Shown: piece by piece, positions 8,164 to 16,769 of the stretch
Numbering within the stretch: position 1 is the first letter of the stretch
Layout of the letters: each line of letters starts with the position of its first letter
Assembly: GCF_015477605.1 (NCBI RefSeq)
Contig: NZ_JADLQX010000010.1
Span: 62,001-126,000 of the forward strand
Direction of reading: 5' to 3'
From: Nocardia amamiensis
Lineage (GTDB): Bacteria > Actinomycetota > Actinomycetes > Mycobacteriales > Mycobacteriaceae
Length of the DNA: 64,000 nt
Translations under genes and position numbers: made by a program
Notes under the pieces: generated by a model
The model's database searches: none
What the model saw: the letters and a program-made list of their open reading frames with translations, nothing else
Told to the model about the DNA's origin: nothing

Positions 8164-8721
8164 ATGAACGCGAGCGATGGCGGTACCGATAGCGGCAGGT
8201 GGTATTCGGCGGGGGTCGCCGATCTGGAGCGGATGGCGAAGTCGCTACGCGACGAGTCCATCGGGCTGCGCTCCCCGAGTATCGGGACGGTGGAGGGGCG
8301 AGTCGCGTTCTACAAGCGGGTCGCCAATCTCGCAGCTGAGGCGGAACCGGACCGGATCATCGTGCGCGCAAGTAAATCCGTCTGCGCGATCTGCATGCCC
8401 GAAACCCTTGGGGTCGCTGTGGTCGACGCGATCCGCACCCGATGCCAAAGTCTCGGCCCGATTGTGGCGCACCCTCGTTCGCGCACCTGGACGTTCCTGA
8501 CGCGACCCGACTTGCCCGACTTCCCGGAGGTGTTCGAGGGACTATTCCGGTACCAAGTGAAGGTCATCAGCAGCGGCGGGGTTATCGCGTTGCCGTGTCC
8601 ACTGGACGAACAGACCGGCTTCCGCTCCTGGATCGAAGCACCCCACGACACCTACCGGCCCTCGGCACGCGTGCTGCTGGATACGGTGCGAGCCTGCCTG
8701 CCCGCACCAGGGCAGGTATGA
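8164..8721 (+). CDS. Conserved hypothetical protein (Nocardia-type)
   Basis: A 185-residue protein without signal peptide or membrane segment. Recognisable blocks include TWTFLTRPDLPD, GGVIALPCPLDEQTG and RSWIEAPHDTYRPS near the C-terminus. I recall similar actinobacterial proteins annotated inconsistently and cannot assign a function. AGGGAGGCGCAGGGG precedes the ATG. The stop codon overlaps the ATG of the next small gene (ATGA), so the pair is coupled. The last ~175 bp of this pair recur as a decayed copy at 12721-12894. Confidence 0.7.
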   Translation: MNASDGGTDSGRWYSAGVADLERMAKSLRDESIGLRSPSIGTVEGRVAFYKRVANLAAEAEPDRIIVRASKSVCAICMPETLGVAVVDAIRTRCQSLGPIVAHPRSRTWTFLTRPDLPDFPEVFEGLFRYQVKVISSGGVIALPCPLDEQTGFRSWIEAPHDTYRPSARVLLDTVRACLPAPGQV

Positions 8722-8951
8722 CCTGGCCGCACTCCGGCGAATCGCCATGCCCGGAGGAACCGGACGTGCGTCTGTCGATCACCTTCGCCGACGACATGCG
8801 CCTCGAGTTCGTCGCGTGCCTGACCGCCGCGTTGGTGTTCGTGCAAGCATGGGCGGCGCGAAATCACCACTCCGCCGCCCTGACCGTGCACCACGACGGC
8901 ACCGCCGGACTCCCCCGCCTGCCCACCGAGCGCCTCTACCTCGAGCCATGA
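8718..8951 (+). CDS. Small hypothetical protein coupled to the preceding gene
   Basis: A 77-residue product starting at the ATG that overlaps the previous stop codon. The core is VRLSITFADDMRLEF, then a short hydrophobic helix (CLTAALVFVQAW) and a His-rich turn. No family is recognised. The four-base overlap and the joint duplication of both gene ends at 12721-12894 support it as a real partner of the upstream gene. Confidence 0.5.
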   Translation: MTWPHSGESPCPEEPDVRLSITFADDMRLEFVACLTAALVFVQAWAARNHHSAALTVHHDGTAGLPRLPTERLYLEP

Positions 8952-9139
8952 CCCGCACGGCCGCGTGGCGGGTTCGGACAGCGCGGTGTGTCGGCAAGCA
9001 GATCACGCGGAAACTGCCAGGAATCAGAGAGTTGCCCTATCGCCAGGTCGGCCGGCTCGTTATGAACCGGACTGATTTCAGCGGGCTCCAGTTGCATCAG
9101 GACCGGTCGCCATCGGGAATATGTCCGACCGCAGGTCCG

Positions 9140-9406
9140 TCAGCCGGGCGGGCGAAACCGCCGACTGGCAAACCGAGCCGCCCGGCGCAAGGCGGGCTCG
9201 TTGGGGGCAAGTTCTCGAGCAAGGCTTGGCCGTTCGGGCCGTTGTCGGCAGTAATTGCAACCGGGATCGCCGCAGACGCTTTCACGCCACTGGTCGCACA
9301 CCACGCATAGCGCTGCGTCGAATCGGTCGGAATAGTCCGTTCGGGCGTTGCACCGCTGACATGATTTGGTCCCTGACCGCAGGGCGGAGGGGCGCTTACG
9401 CGGCAT
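9140..9406 (-). CDS. Cys-rich putative zinc-binding small protein
   Basis: An 88-residue basic protein with a run of cysteine pairs: CQRC, CVVC, then CGDPGCNYC. The spacing suggests one or two zinc sites. The sequence TDYSDRFDAALCVVCDQWRE recalls a small conserved family in Nocardia, function unknown. The ATG is immediately behind AGGAGG, an unusually short spacing. It follows the next minus-strand gene by about 15 bp, so the two probably form an operon. Confidence 0.6.
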   Translation of the reverse strand: MPRKRPSALRSGTKSCQRCNARTDYSDRFDAALCVVCDQWRESVCGDPGCNYCRQRPERPSLARELAPNEPALRRAARFASRRFRPPG

Positions 9407-9421
9407 CCTCCTGCTCGAGGT

Positions 9422-9682
9422 TCAGCATCTCCGCAACCACCATGGTTCGGACGGATCAACATAGGGGTCCGCGATCGTGCGGGAACAGTACAACTCATCG
9501 AGCGGCTGCACCCGTCGCCAGAGTTCCCGCGACGGACCCGGCGAAAGCTCGCGCAGGGCCTGGTCCAACAACTTTCGCGGATGAGCGTCGAAAGGACAGC
9601 ACGCCTCGACGCCGCAACCACGAACCTCCGGCTCCGTCAGCCTGCGGGCTGGCCCCTGAACGGTGTTGGCCCAACATGTCAT
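9422..9682 (-). CDS. Small conserved hypothetical protein
   Basis: About 86 residues from ATG 9682; the true start is uncertain because the frame is open for 53 more codons upstream. The conserved-looking part is HPRKLLDQALREL followed by RRVQPLDELY and a C-terminal PWWLRRC. This pattern pairs with the Cys-rich protein encoded just downstream in what looks like a two-gene unit. No function is assignable. Confidence 0.5.
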   Translation of the reverse strand: MTCWANTVQGPARRLTEPEVRGCGVEACCPFDAHPRKLLDQALRELSPGPSRELWRRVQPLDELYCSRTIADPYVDPSEPWWLRRC

Positions 9683-9950
9683 TGCGTCGGCAATGGCGCC
9701 AGGCCAAAGACGTGAATCCTCGAACACGGCGATCTCGCTTTGCGCTCGCGCCGAGACCCCAGCAACTGTCTTCCTGCCATACCCTGAGCGGAGGTTGCGC
9801 GGCAGGCTCGCGCGGACCTGGCCCGGTCGCTTACGCGCCACGAGCCTTTCGTCGGTTCGATGTCATAAGGGACATTTTTCCAAAAGTCGCCACACCCATC
9901 AATTCAGCCCAATAACGGACCGGCGCGCTCTCGATCTGCGGCCATGGGTA

Positions 9951-10198
9951 CGCCGATGCAGTGCGAGCTGGATCTCCAGCAGCAGCCGGGTCGCCGACGT
10001 CCATGCCGAGGATTTCCTCGACGCGACGGATGCGGTAACGCAGCGTGTACGGATACACGCGCAATACCGCGGCGGCGTTGCGGACGTCGCCGGTTCGCGC
10101 AGGTCTCCACGCTGTCGCGCCGGATCGCGGAATGTTTGCGGTCGTGGTCGAGTAGCGGGCGCAGGCGTGGCTCGTGGGGTTCAGCGGCGCGAGCCGAC
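9951..10198 (-). pseudogene. Decayed 3' fragment of a pruR-like gene
   Basis: This 248 bp matches the 3' end of pruR at 13761-14020. It includes the helix-turn-helix segment TLRYRIRRVEEILGMD, but several indels break the frame. Nothing corresponding to the N-terminal two-thirds of PruR is present. The fragment stops 3 bp before the stop codon of the MFS gene, marking a recombination junction. Confidence 0.8.
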
Positions 10199-10201
10199 TT
10201 G

Positions 10202-11836
10202 CTACCCACCCCGGCCTTGCGTGGGCGGGGCCTTCGTGTCCGGTGGGCCGACTGGTCGGCGAGGCAGCAGGCCGGTGCCGAACAGCGCGGCGATCGCGAG
10301 GAGAGCGGTCACGGCGAATGCCACCTGCAGAGCCTCGAGGCGGGCGGCGGAGTTGACCGCGAGGATGGCATCAGCTGTGGTATCGCCGACTCCGGCAGTG
10401 TCGAGAGCGCCCGCCAACTGAGTGTTGGACAGGAAAGGCACTCCGTCAGCCAAATCCGTGGTGGCCTGCTCTTGCACGGAGGCCGGAATGGCCGGATTGT
10501 TCTCGATGCCCGAGATCACGGACGAGCTGAGCGTGGCGATCAGGATCGACCCGATCAGTGCGGTGCCCAGGGACGCGCCGAGGGTGCTCGCGGTGTTCTG
10601 CAGTCCCCCGACCTCGGCACTCTCCGAATCGGGCACGGCGGACACCGTGACGGCCCCCAGTTGAGAAGCCAAGGCGCCCAAGCCCAATCCCATCAACAGC
10701 ATCGGAATCGACACGACGCCCGCATTGGCGCCCGGGTCCATCCCGGCAGCGAGGATCAGGACGCCGACGATCATCGCGCACAGACCCAGGCGAACGACGC
10801 GGCGCGGATTCGCACGCGGCAAGAACCGGGGGATGCCTGCCGCGGCAAGGACCAGTGCGATCGAGAGTGGAAGGATCCGCACCCCGGTCTCGACCGCGCT
10901 GAGTTCGAGCACCACCGATAGAAATAGCGGCACCGAGAAGAACACCCCGGCCTGCACCGCGAACTGCGCGAAGAACATGCTCAAGCCCCCGGCGAGCTGT
11001 CGGTTCGCCAGCAGGGCCGGATCAACCAGCGCGTCGCGACCCTGCGCCACCAAATAGGTCTGCCGCCGCAAGAACAGATACAGCAGCAGCAGGCCACCGA
11101 TCAACAGCCAGATGACAGGCGACAAACCGAGCACGGTAGGGCCGTCGGCTTTTGTCTGCACCCAGCCCCATTCGCTCGACCGCAACACGCCGTATACGAC
11201 CATCCCGAGCCCGATCACGGAGAGGACCGATCCGACGAGATCCAGCCGGACACGTTCCGCGGGAGCGTCCTCGACCCGGCGCAAGACCAGCAGAATCATC
11301 ACGACGACGACCACCTCGCCGAAGAAGACGTACCGCCACGACGCGAACGTGGTCACGGCACCACCGAGCAGCGGGCCTACCGCGACGGCCATCGCTCCCG
11401 CCGCGGCCACCAGTCCGTAGGCCGCGGACCGGCGTTCGGGAGGGAAATTCCCCGCCACGAGGGCGACGATCGCGGGCATGATCAGGGCAGCGCCGATGCC
11501 TTCCAGCAGCGACCAACCCAGGAGGAGGATCGGCAGGTTCGGCGCCAGCCCGGTGGTGAACGATCCCGCGCCGTAGATCACGAGACCGATTCCGAAAGCC
11601 CGGCGCCGACCGAGAATGGTGCCCACTCGGCCGCCTGTGATCATCAGCGAGGCCATCACCAACGTGTACAGGGTGATCGCGGTCTGGATTCCCGTGATCG
11701 TGGTGCCGACGTCCTGGGCGACGGTAGCCATCGACACGTTCATCACCGAGCTGTCGAGCGTCATCAAGAACTGGCCCGACGCCAGCACCACCAGCACGAG
11801 GGTGGAGCTGGACCTCTCTGTCGGCACCGACGGCAT
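10202..11836 (-). CDS. MFS multidrug efflux transporter, 14-TM DHA2 type
   Basis: A 544-residue membrane protein with about 14 hydrophobic helices. TM1 contains GQFLMTLDSSVMNVSM, the DHA2 drug:H+ antiporter signature with an acidic residue. Motif A appears as GGRVGTILGRRR and motif C-like sequence as GPLLGGA. The family exports drugs or lipids using the proton gradient. ATG 11836 is chosen because GAAGGAG precedes it and the preceding 69 codons of open frame look non-coding. It lies between two recombination remnants (9951-10198 and 12721-12894). Confidence 0.9.
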   Translation of the reverse strand: MPSVPTERSSSTLVLVVLASGQFLMTLDSSVMNVSMATVAQDVGTTITGIQTAITLYTLVMASLMITGGRVGTILGRRRAFGIGLVIYGAGSFTTGLAPNLPILLLGWSLLEGIGAALIMPAIVALVAGNFPPERRSAAYGLVAAAGAMAVAVGPLLGGAVTTFASWRYVFFGEVVVVVMILLVLRRVEDAPAERVRLDLVGSVLSVIGLGMVVYGVLRSSEWGWVQTKADGPTVLGLSPVIWLLIGGLLLLYLFLRRQTYLVAQGRDALVDPALLANRQLAGGLSMFFAQFAVQAGVFFSVPLFLSVVLELSAVETGVRILPLSIALVLAAAGIPRFLPRANPRRVVRLGLCAMIVGVLILAAGMDPGANAGVVSIPMLLMGLGLGALASQLGAVTVSAVPDSESAEVGGLQNTASTLGASLGTALIGSILIATLSSSVISGIENNPAIPASVQEQATTDLADGVPFLSNTQLAGALDTAGVGDTTADAILAVNSAARLEALQVAFAVTALLAIAALFGTGLLPRRPVGPPDTKAPPTQGRGG

Positions 11837-12094
11837 GTGGCGCTCCTTCACCCTCCCTGGTGATGTGGCGGGTCCGGCGCTCAGGCGGAAGTACGACACA
11901 GTCCGTCCACGGCGCTGGCATACACCAGGCATCCTACCTGCGAAGACGGCCTCGCTGGCGCAGGCGCAAGGTCGTCGATCGCTAGGCGGTGGGCGGCCAT
12001 CACGCCGAGTTCGGTTATCGCCTCGTTGCGGCACTCGAGCCATGATGGCTCCGCCGCCACCGGCACGAACGCGCTCGAGCGCCCCCGCCGAACG

Positions 12095-12727
12095 TCAGGG
12101 TGGCGCTCCCGGTTTGTGCAGTGCCCACGGCGACTGTCCGTCCGAACTGTGCACCTTCAAATCGGCGGCCCTGGACGTACCAGGGCCCATACCCTGCCCG
12201 CTTTGCCCGAGTTCCAGGTAGCCGGTATTGGCGTGGACTTCGGTGACTCCGGCATCGGAATGCAGGATCTTGGCCGCGCGGGCACCCACATCGGAGAGCG
12301 GCGCATGGGACAGCAAGGCGACCGTCCCACCGTTCTGCTCGACGGCCCGTTGGAAGTACTTGTTGCCCGCCAGTATCCGAGCGTAGTCCGCTTCACCGAC
12401 GGCGACGGTTTCCCGCTTCCGGCCCGCGCGCACTTGCAGGAGGACATTGTCGACCGGCGCTGCGTCTATGTCGTCGAGCCGCGGTGACGCGAGACTTGCG
12501 TTGATGGCCATGACGGGCGGCTTGTCGCGGAACGGCACCTCCCAGGGCACGGACTCCACGTCCTTCGGGTCGATCGTCGCGGGATCAATCGTCTGAAAGA
12601 ACGGATGGAACCGTAACGCCTCAGCGGAATCGGTCTCCACGTAGCGATTGACCGCTTCGCGCAGCTCATCTCCCGGGGCCCGCCTGGACGCGTGCCACAA
12701 CTGCAGGGTGAGCCGCGTCGAGGTCAT
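12095..12727 (-). CDS. Hypothetical protein, probably 5'-truncated
   Basis: About 210 residues from ATG 12727, opening TSTRLTLQLWHASRR and containing HPFFQTIDP and KYFQRAVEQNGG. I do not recognise the family. The sequence begins as if inside a domain, without signal peptide or normal N-terminus, and its first codons coincide with the edge of the plus-strand remnant at 12721-12894. The simplest reading is that recombination removed its 5' part and this is the C-terminal piece of a larger protein. It precedes the efflux gene on the same strand by 258 bp. Confidence 0.45.
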   Translation of the reverse strand: MTSTRLTLQLWHASRRAPGDELREAVNRYVETDSAEALRFHPFFQTIDPATIDPKDVESVPWEVPFRDKPPVMAINASLASPRLDDIDAAPVDNVLLQVRAGRKRETVAVGEADYARILAGNKYFQRAVEQNGGTVALLSHAPLSDVGARAAKILHSDAGVTEVHANTGYLELGQSGQGMGPGTSRAADLKVHSSDGQSPWALHKPGAPP

Positions 12728-12894
12728 GTGCAGCGGCGGGCTTATCGCGTTGCCGTCTCCACTCGACGAACAGACGGGTTTCCGCTCCTGGATCGAAGCA
12801 CCCCACGACACCTACCGGCATCGGCACGCGTGCTGCTGGCTACGGTGCGAGCAGCCTTCCCGCACCTGGGCAGGCATGACCTGGCCGCACTCCG
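12721..12894 (+). pseudogene. Partial copy of the 3' end of the 8164-8951 gene pair
   Basis: This 174 bp closely matches 8561-8736 by eye, with two single-base gaps and scattered substitutions. It includes the blocks coding for LDEQTGFRSWIEAPHDTYR and the start of the following small gene (MTWPHS). Neither gene is complete here. It ends in unrelated sequence on both sides. Confidence 0.8.
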
Positions 12895-13058
12895 CGTCTG
12901 GCCGAAGTGAAGACCGCTATACGAAGTTGTTCGTATGGTTTGCGTACCGTGCTGGATCCTACTGTCGTTTCTGTACGAAAACGTCTGGGCACGAGTCGAT
13001 TCCATCGAATCTGAGCTCGGCAGCAAAGAGGTCGCGGAGACCGGGAGAGGGGAACGAC

Positions 13059-13709
13059 ATGCGACGCACGACAACGACGGCCAGGGTGGTCTTGGCCGCG
13101 GCTGCGCTCGTCTCGTCGATAACGGGGACGGCATCGGCGCAGGCGAGCGCCGAGGTGGTCGGGCAGCGGGGACGTGCCGAAAGGAAGAAGTCGATGCTCC
13201 ACCGAAAAGCGCATCACGCAGCACGATGGGCCACCCTTGTCGTCGCCGCGACCGCGGCTTTCGGTCTGACAGCGACTCCCGCCAGTGCCGGGCAGATCCC
13301 AGATTCCTGGTGGTCGAACACGGTACGGTTTTGGGAGACCACCGGCTTCAGCAACGACGGCGTCGAACTCGGACCGGGGGCTTACGACCTGCGATCCGTC
13401 ACCAGGGACTGCGTAATCTTCTGCTGGAACGACTGGAACAACGTGCCGTCCTCCCTGCATGTCGCCCCGCACACCTGGCTGACCGTGTGGGAGGACGAGG
13501 ACCGACAAGGCGCCTGTGTGAGCTTCTGGGGCGGTGAGCCCTTCGAGCCCGGCGGAAATACGCCTGGCCGCGCCTGGGACAACCTCGGCAACATCGCTGC
13601 CGGCGACTCCTCCGGTAACTGGGCGAAACGAATCAGCTACGTGATGGTGACCCCGGTGTCCGCATACCAAGAACGCCCGATGACGGCCTGCCCGGAGGCC
13701 GTCTGGTGA
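13059..13709 (+). CDS. Secreted protein with two tandem in-frame signal peptides
   Basis: ATG 13059 (behind GAGAGGGGAA) gives 216 residues. The first 29 form a signal peptide ending TASAQA. After a short basic linker a second ATG (13194, behind AAAGGAAG) begins another signal peptide, MLHRKAHHAARWATLVVAA, ending PASAG. The mature domain (about 140 residues) has paired cysteines (RDCVIFCW) and a WNDW...LTVWED pattern weakly like beta-gamma-crystallin or I36 inhibitor folds. Translation may start at either ATG, so the functional start could be 13194. Function is unknown. Confidence 0.65.
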   Translation: MRRTTTTARVVLAAAALVSSITGTASAQASAEVVGQRGRAERKKSMLHRKAHHAARWATLVVAATAAFGLTATPASAGQIPDSWWSNTVRFWETTGFSNDGVELGPGAYDLRSVTRDCVIFCWNDWNNVPSSLHVAPHTWLTVWEDEDRQGACVSFWGGEPFEPGGNTPGRAWDNLGNIAAGDSSGNWAKRISYVMVTPVSAYQERPMTACPEAVW

Positions 13710-13726
13710 TTACGGATATACGACCG

Positions 13727-14986
13727 TCACATCGTCGGCTCGGCCGAGCGGCCGGGTGTGCGGCGGTGCAATGCGAGCTGGATCTCCAGTAACAGCCGGT
13801 CGGCGGGATCGCCGAGATCCATGCCGAGGATTTCCTCGACGCGGCGAATGCGGTAGCGCAGGGTGTTCGGATGCACGCGCAACACCGCGGCGGCGTTGCG
13901 GACGTCGCCGTGTTCGCGCAGATAGGTCTCCACGCTGTCGCTCAAGCTCGCGGAATGTTTGCGGTCGTAGTCGAGTAGCGCGCGCAGGCGCGGATCGTGC
14001 AGTTCGGCGCGCGAGCCGACCAGGTCGAGCACCTCGCCGAGCAGCACCGCGGTCCGCGACTCGGCGAGGGTGGTCACCCGATGCTTCGGGTAGGTCGCGA
14101 TGGTGCTGTCCAGGACGCGATCGACCTCGACCCGTGCGTCCGCTACGCGGCCGAGATCCGCGACGGGACAGGCGATCGCGGCCCGCAGCGCCAGCGAGCG
14201 CTTCGTTTCCAGCTGTTCGACCAATTGCCGTGTCCAGGCGGTCACCGTCTGTGCGGAGCGGTAATCCGGGAGCAGCACGTAGACGCGGTCGCGGAGCGTG
14301 GCGGTCACCGAATCGGCGCGAAAAGAGCTGGCGCGCAGGCGAAGAATGCCGCCGAGGGCAGTGGGCTCGGTGGTGGTGGCCTGCTCGGTGGCCGTGAGGG
14401 CGAACCCGACCACCGCGGCCGGACCGGTCGGCGGCAGACTCAACGCTCTCGCTACCGCCGCAACGTCGACCGCGCCGCCTGCCGCGCCGAACAGTCGCCG
14501 GATCAGCAGCGCCTCGGTGGTCGGCGCGTCGAGCGTGCGGGATATCAGGCGCCCCGCGATGGCCGCAGCACCCCGCAGAACCTCGGCTGCGTCCGGCTTG
14601 AACGGTCGATCGCCCTGCTGCAACCAAATCGCGCCGAGCACCCGAACCGCGCGGGCGCCCGAGTCCGCCGGATGCCGGATGCCGATCGCAAGCCTGCGCT
14701 TGATGTTCAGCTCGTCGTGCGCGGGTACGTCGATGACCTCGTCGCTGTTGCGCAGTCGGTCGTACACGCCCCACTTCCGCAGCACCGTCAGATATTCGGG
14801 CGGGCCTTCCCGGCCCAGGATCGACAGCACGCGCAACTGGTCGGCGGTTTCGTCGGACGCCGAGTACGCCAGCACGTGCGAATACGGGTCCTCGATGGAC
14901 ACCATCCCGCCCGCGTTCTCCGCGACCATCTGCGCCAGGCCGAACAGATCGATGTCCGCGTCGACCAACTCCTCATCCCCGGCCAT
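13727..14986 (-). CDS. pruR: PruR-type (PucR family) activator of proline utilisation
   Basis: About 419 residues. The middle has a GGDEF-like/CdaR fold typical of PucR regulators. The C-terminal HTH reads DVRNAAAVLRVHPNTLRYR followed by RVEEILGMDL. It is divergently encoded from pruA and pruB, the arrangement of mycobacterial Rv1186c/Rv1187/Rv1188, where this protein activates pruAB in response to proline. ATG 14986 follows GAAGGA with good spacing; ATG 14992 is the alternative. Its 3' end is duplicated as a remnant at 9951-10198. Confidence 0.9.
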   Translation of the reverse strand: MAGDEELVDADIDLFGLAQMVAENAGGMVSIEDPYSHVLAYSASDETADQLRVLSILGREGPPEYLTVLRKWGVYDRLRNSDEVIDVPAHDELNIKRRLAIGIRHPADSGARAVRVLGAIWLQQGDRPFKPDAAEVLRGAAAIAGRLISRTLDAPTTEALLIRRLFGAAGGAVDVAAVARALSLPPTGPAAVVGFALTATEQATTTEPTALGGILRLRASSFRADSVTATLRDRVYVLLPDYRSAQTVTAWTRQLVEQLETKRSLALRAAIACPVADLGRVADARVEVDRVLDSTIATYPKHRVTTLAESRTAVLLGEVLDLVGSRAELHDPRLRALLDYDRKHSASLSDSVETYLREHGDVRNAAAVLRVHPNTLRYRIRRVEEILGMDLGDPADRLLLEIQLALHRRTPGRSAEPTM

Positions 14987-15131
14987 GTCCATCCTTCGGC
15001 CAACTCGACAACGCACTCGCCCCATCTTTGTCCGACTGACTCATTCTTCGGGCAGTTTTCCGGTGTTGACTTCGCCCTACCGGAAATTCACCTAATGCAC
15101 CGCAGGCCCGATACCACCACCAGGAGGACAA

Positions 15132-16769
15132 ATGGACAACGTCGTGTCGCCACCCCGGCCGGTCAACGAGCCGGTGGGCACCTTCGCCCCTGGCAGCGCC
15201 GAACGCGCGCGCCTGCAGGCGAAGCTGGCCGAGCTCGGCGCGACACCGACCGAAATCCATCATGTCATCGGCGGCGAGCATCGGCGTGGTCACGGCCGGC
15301 GGCTCGAGGTGGTGCAACCGCACCGGCACGCCGCGGTACTGGGCACGCTCACCACCGCGGAGCCGAACGACATCGACGACGCTATCGCGGCGGCGACCGC
15401 AGCGGCCCCGGGTTGGCGGGCGCTGTCGTTCACCGACCGCGCCGCGATCTTCCTGCGTGCCGCCGACCTGCTGGCCGGGCCGTGGCGCGAAACCATCGCC
15501 GCGGCAACGATGCTGGGCCAGTCCAAGACGGCCTACCAGGCGGAGATCGACACACCCTGCGAGCTGGTCGACTTCTGGCGGTTCAACGTGCACTTCGCCC
15601 GCCGCATCCTGGCGGACCAGCCGATCTCGGCTCCCGGTGTGTGGAACAAGGTGGACTATCGCCCGCTGGAGGGCTTCGTCTACGCGATCACGCCGTTCAA
15701 CTTCTCCGCCATCGCGGGCAACCTGCCCACCGCGCCCGCGCTGATGGGCAACACCGTCGTGTGGAAGCCCGCGGTCACCCAGTCGGTGGCGGCGTACTGG
15801 ACGATGAAACTGCTGGAGGCGGCGGGCCTGCCGCCAGGCGTCATCAACATGGTGCACGGTGCGGGGCCCGAGGTGTCGGAGGTCGCCCTCGCCGATCGCC
15901 GTCTCGCCGGCATCCACTTCACCGGATCGACCGCGACCTTTCAGCACCTGTGGCGGACGGTGGCGACGAACATCGACCGCTACGACACCTATCCGCGCCT
16001 GGTCGGCGAAACCGGCGGCAAGGATTTCGTCGTGGCGCACAGTTCCGCCGACCCCGATGTGCTGAGCACGGCGCTGATCCGCGGCGCGTTCGACTACCAG
16101 GGCCAGAAGTGCTCGGCCGCCTCACGCGCGTTCATCCCGAAGTCGGTGTGGGCCAAGATGGGCCGCGAGTTCGTCGACCGGGTCGCCGCCCTCAGCTACG
16201 GTGACGTCACGGACTTCACCCACTTCGGCGGCGCTCTCATCGACCGGCGCGCCTTCAGCAAGAACACCGACGCTCTCGCGCGCGCCAAGGCGACCCCGAG
16301 CCTGACCATCGCCACGGGCGGGCACGCCGACGACAGCGTCGGCTACTTCGTCGAGCCCACCGTCCTGCTCGGCGACGACCCAGCCGACGAGGCCTTTCGC
16401 ACCGAGTACTTCGGCCCGATCCTGGCCGTGCACGTCTACGACGATTCGGTGCGCGGATCGTTCGAGTCCACGCTCGACCTGGTGGACAAGGGCTCACCCT
16501 ACGGCCTCACCGGCGCGGTCATCGCCGACGACCGTGCGGCCATCGTGACTGCCACCGACCGGTTGCGTTTCGCGGCGGGCAACTTCTACATCAACGACAA
16601 ACCCACCGGCGCGGTCGTCGGGCAGCAGCCCTTCGGCGGGTCGCGCGCGTCGGGCACCAACGACAAGGCAGGCTCGGCGCAGAACCTGCTGCGCTGGACC
16701 TCCGCCCGCACGATCAAGGAAACGTTCGTTCCCGCGACCGACCACCGTTACCCGCACCAGGAGCTGTGA
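15132..16769 (+). CDS. pruA: L-glutamate gamma-semialdehyde (P5C) dehydrogenase
   Basis: A 545-residue aldehyde dehydrogenase that oxidises pyrroline-5-carboxylate/glutamate semialdehyde to glutamate with NAD+, the second step of proline breakdown. The general base Glu293 lies in VGETGGKDF, and the catalytic Cys327 in YQGQKCSAA. Length and motifs fit the monofunctional PruA family. CAGGAGGAC precedes the ATG. The gene overlaps the proline dehydrogenase gene at the stop codon. The 145 bp between pruR and pruA should carry the PruR-controlled promoter. Confidence 0.96.
   Translation: MDNVVSPPRPVNEPVGTFAPGSAERARLQAKLAELGATPTEIHHVIGGEHRRGHGRRLEVVQPHRHAAVLGTLTTAEPNDIDDAIAAATAAAPGWRALSFTDRAAIFLRAADLLAGPWRETIAAATMLGQSKTAYQAEIDTPCELVDFWRFNVHFARRILADQPISAPGVWNKVDYRPLEGFVYAITPFNFSAIAGNLPTAPALMGNTVVWKPAVTQSVAAYWTMKLLEAAGLPPGVINMVHGAGPEVSEVALADRRLAGIHFTGSTATFQHLWRTVATNIDRYDTYPRLVGETGGKDFVVAHSSADPDVLSTALIRGAFDYQGQKCSAASRAFIPKSVWAKMGREFVDRVAALSYGDVTDFTHFGGALIDRRAFSKNTDALARAKATPSLTIATGGHADDSVGYFVEPTVLLGDDPADEAFRTEYFGPILAVHVYDDSVRGSFESTLDLVDKGSPYGLTGAVIADDRAAIVTATDRLRFAAGNFYINDKPTGAVVGQQPFGGSRASGTNDKAGSAQNLLRWTSARTIKETFVPATDHRYPHQEL

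Noticed and set aside
15262..15744. Plus-strand frame inside pruA
   Set aside because: An out-of-frame shadow of an intact aldehyde dehydrogenase gene with all catalytic residues.
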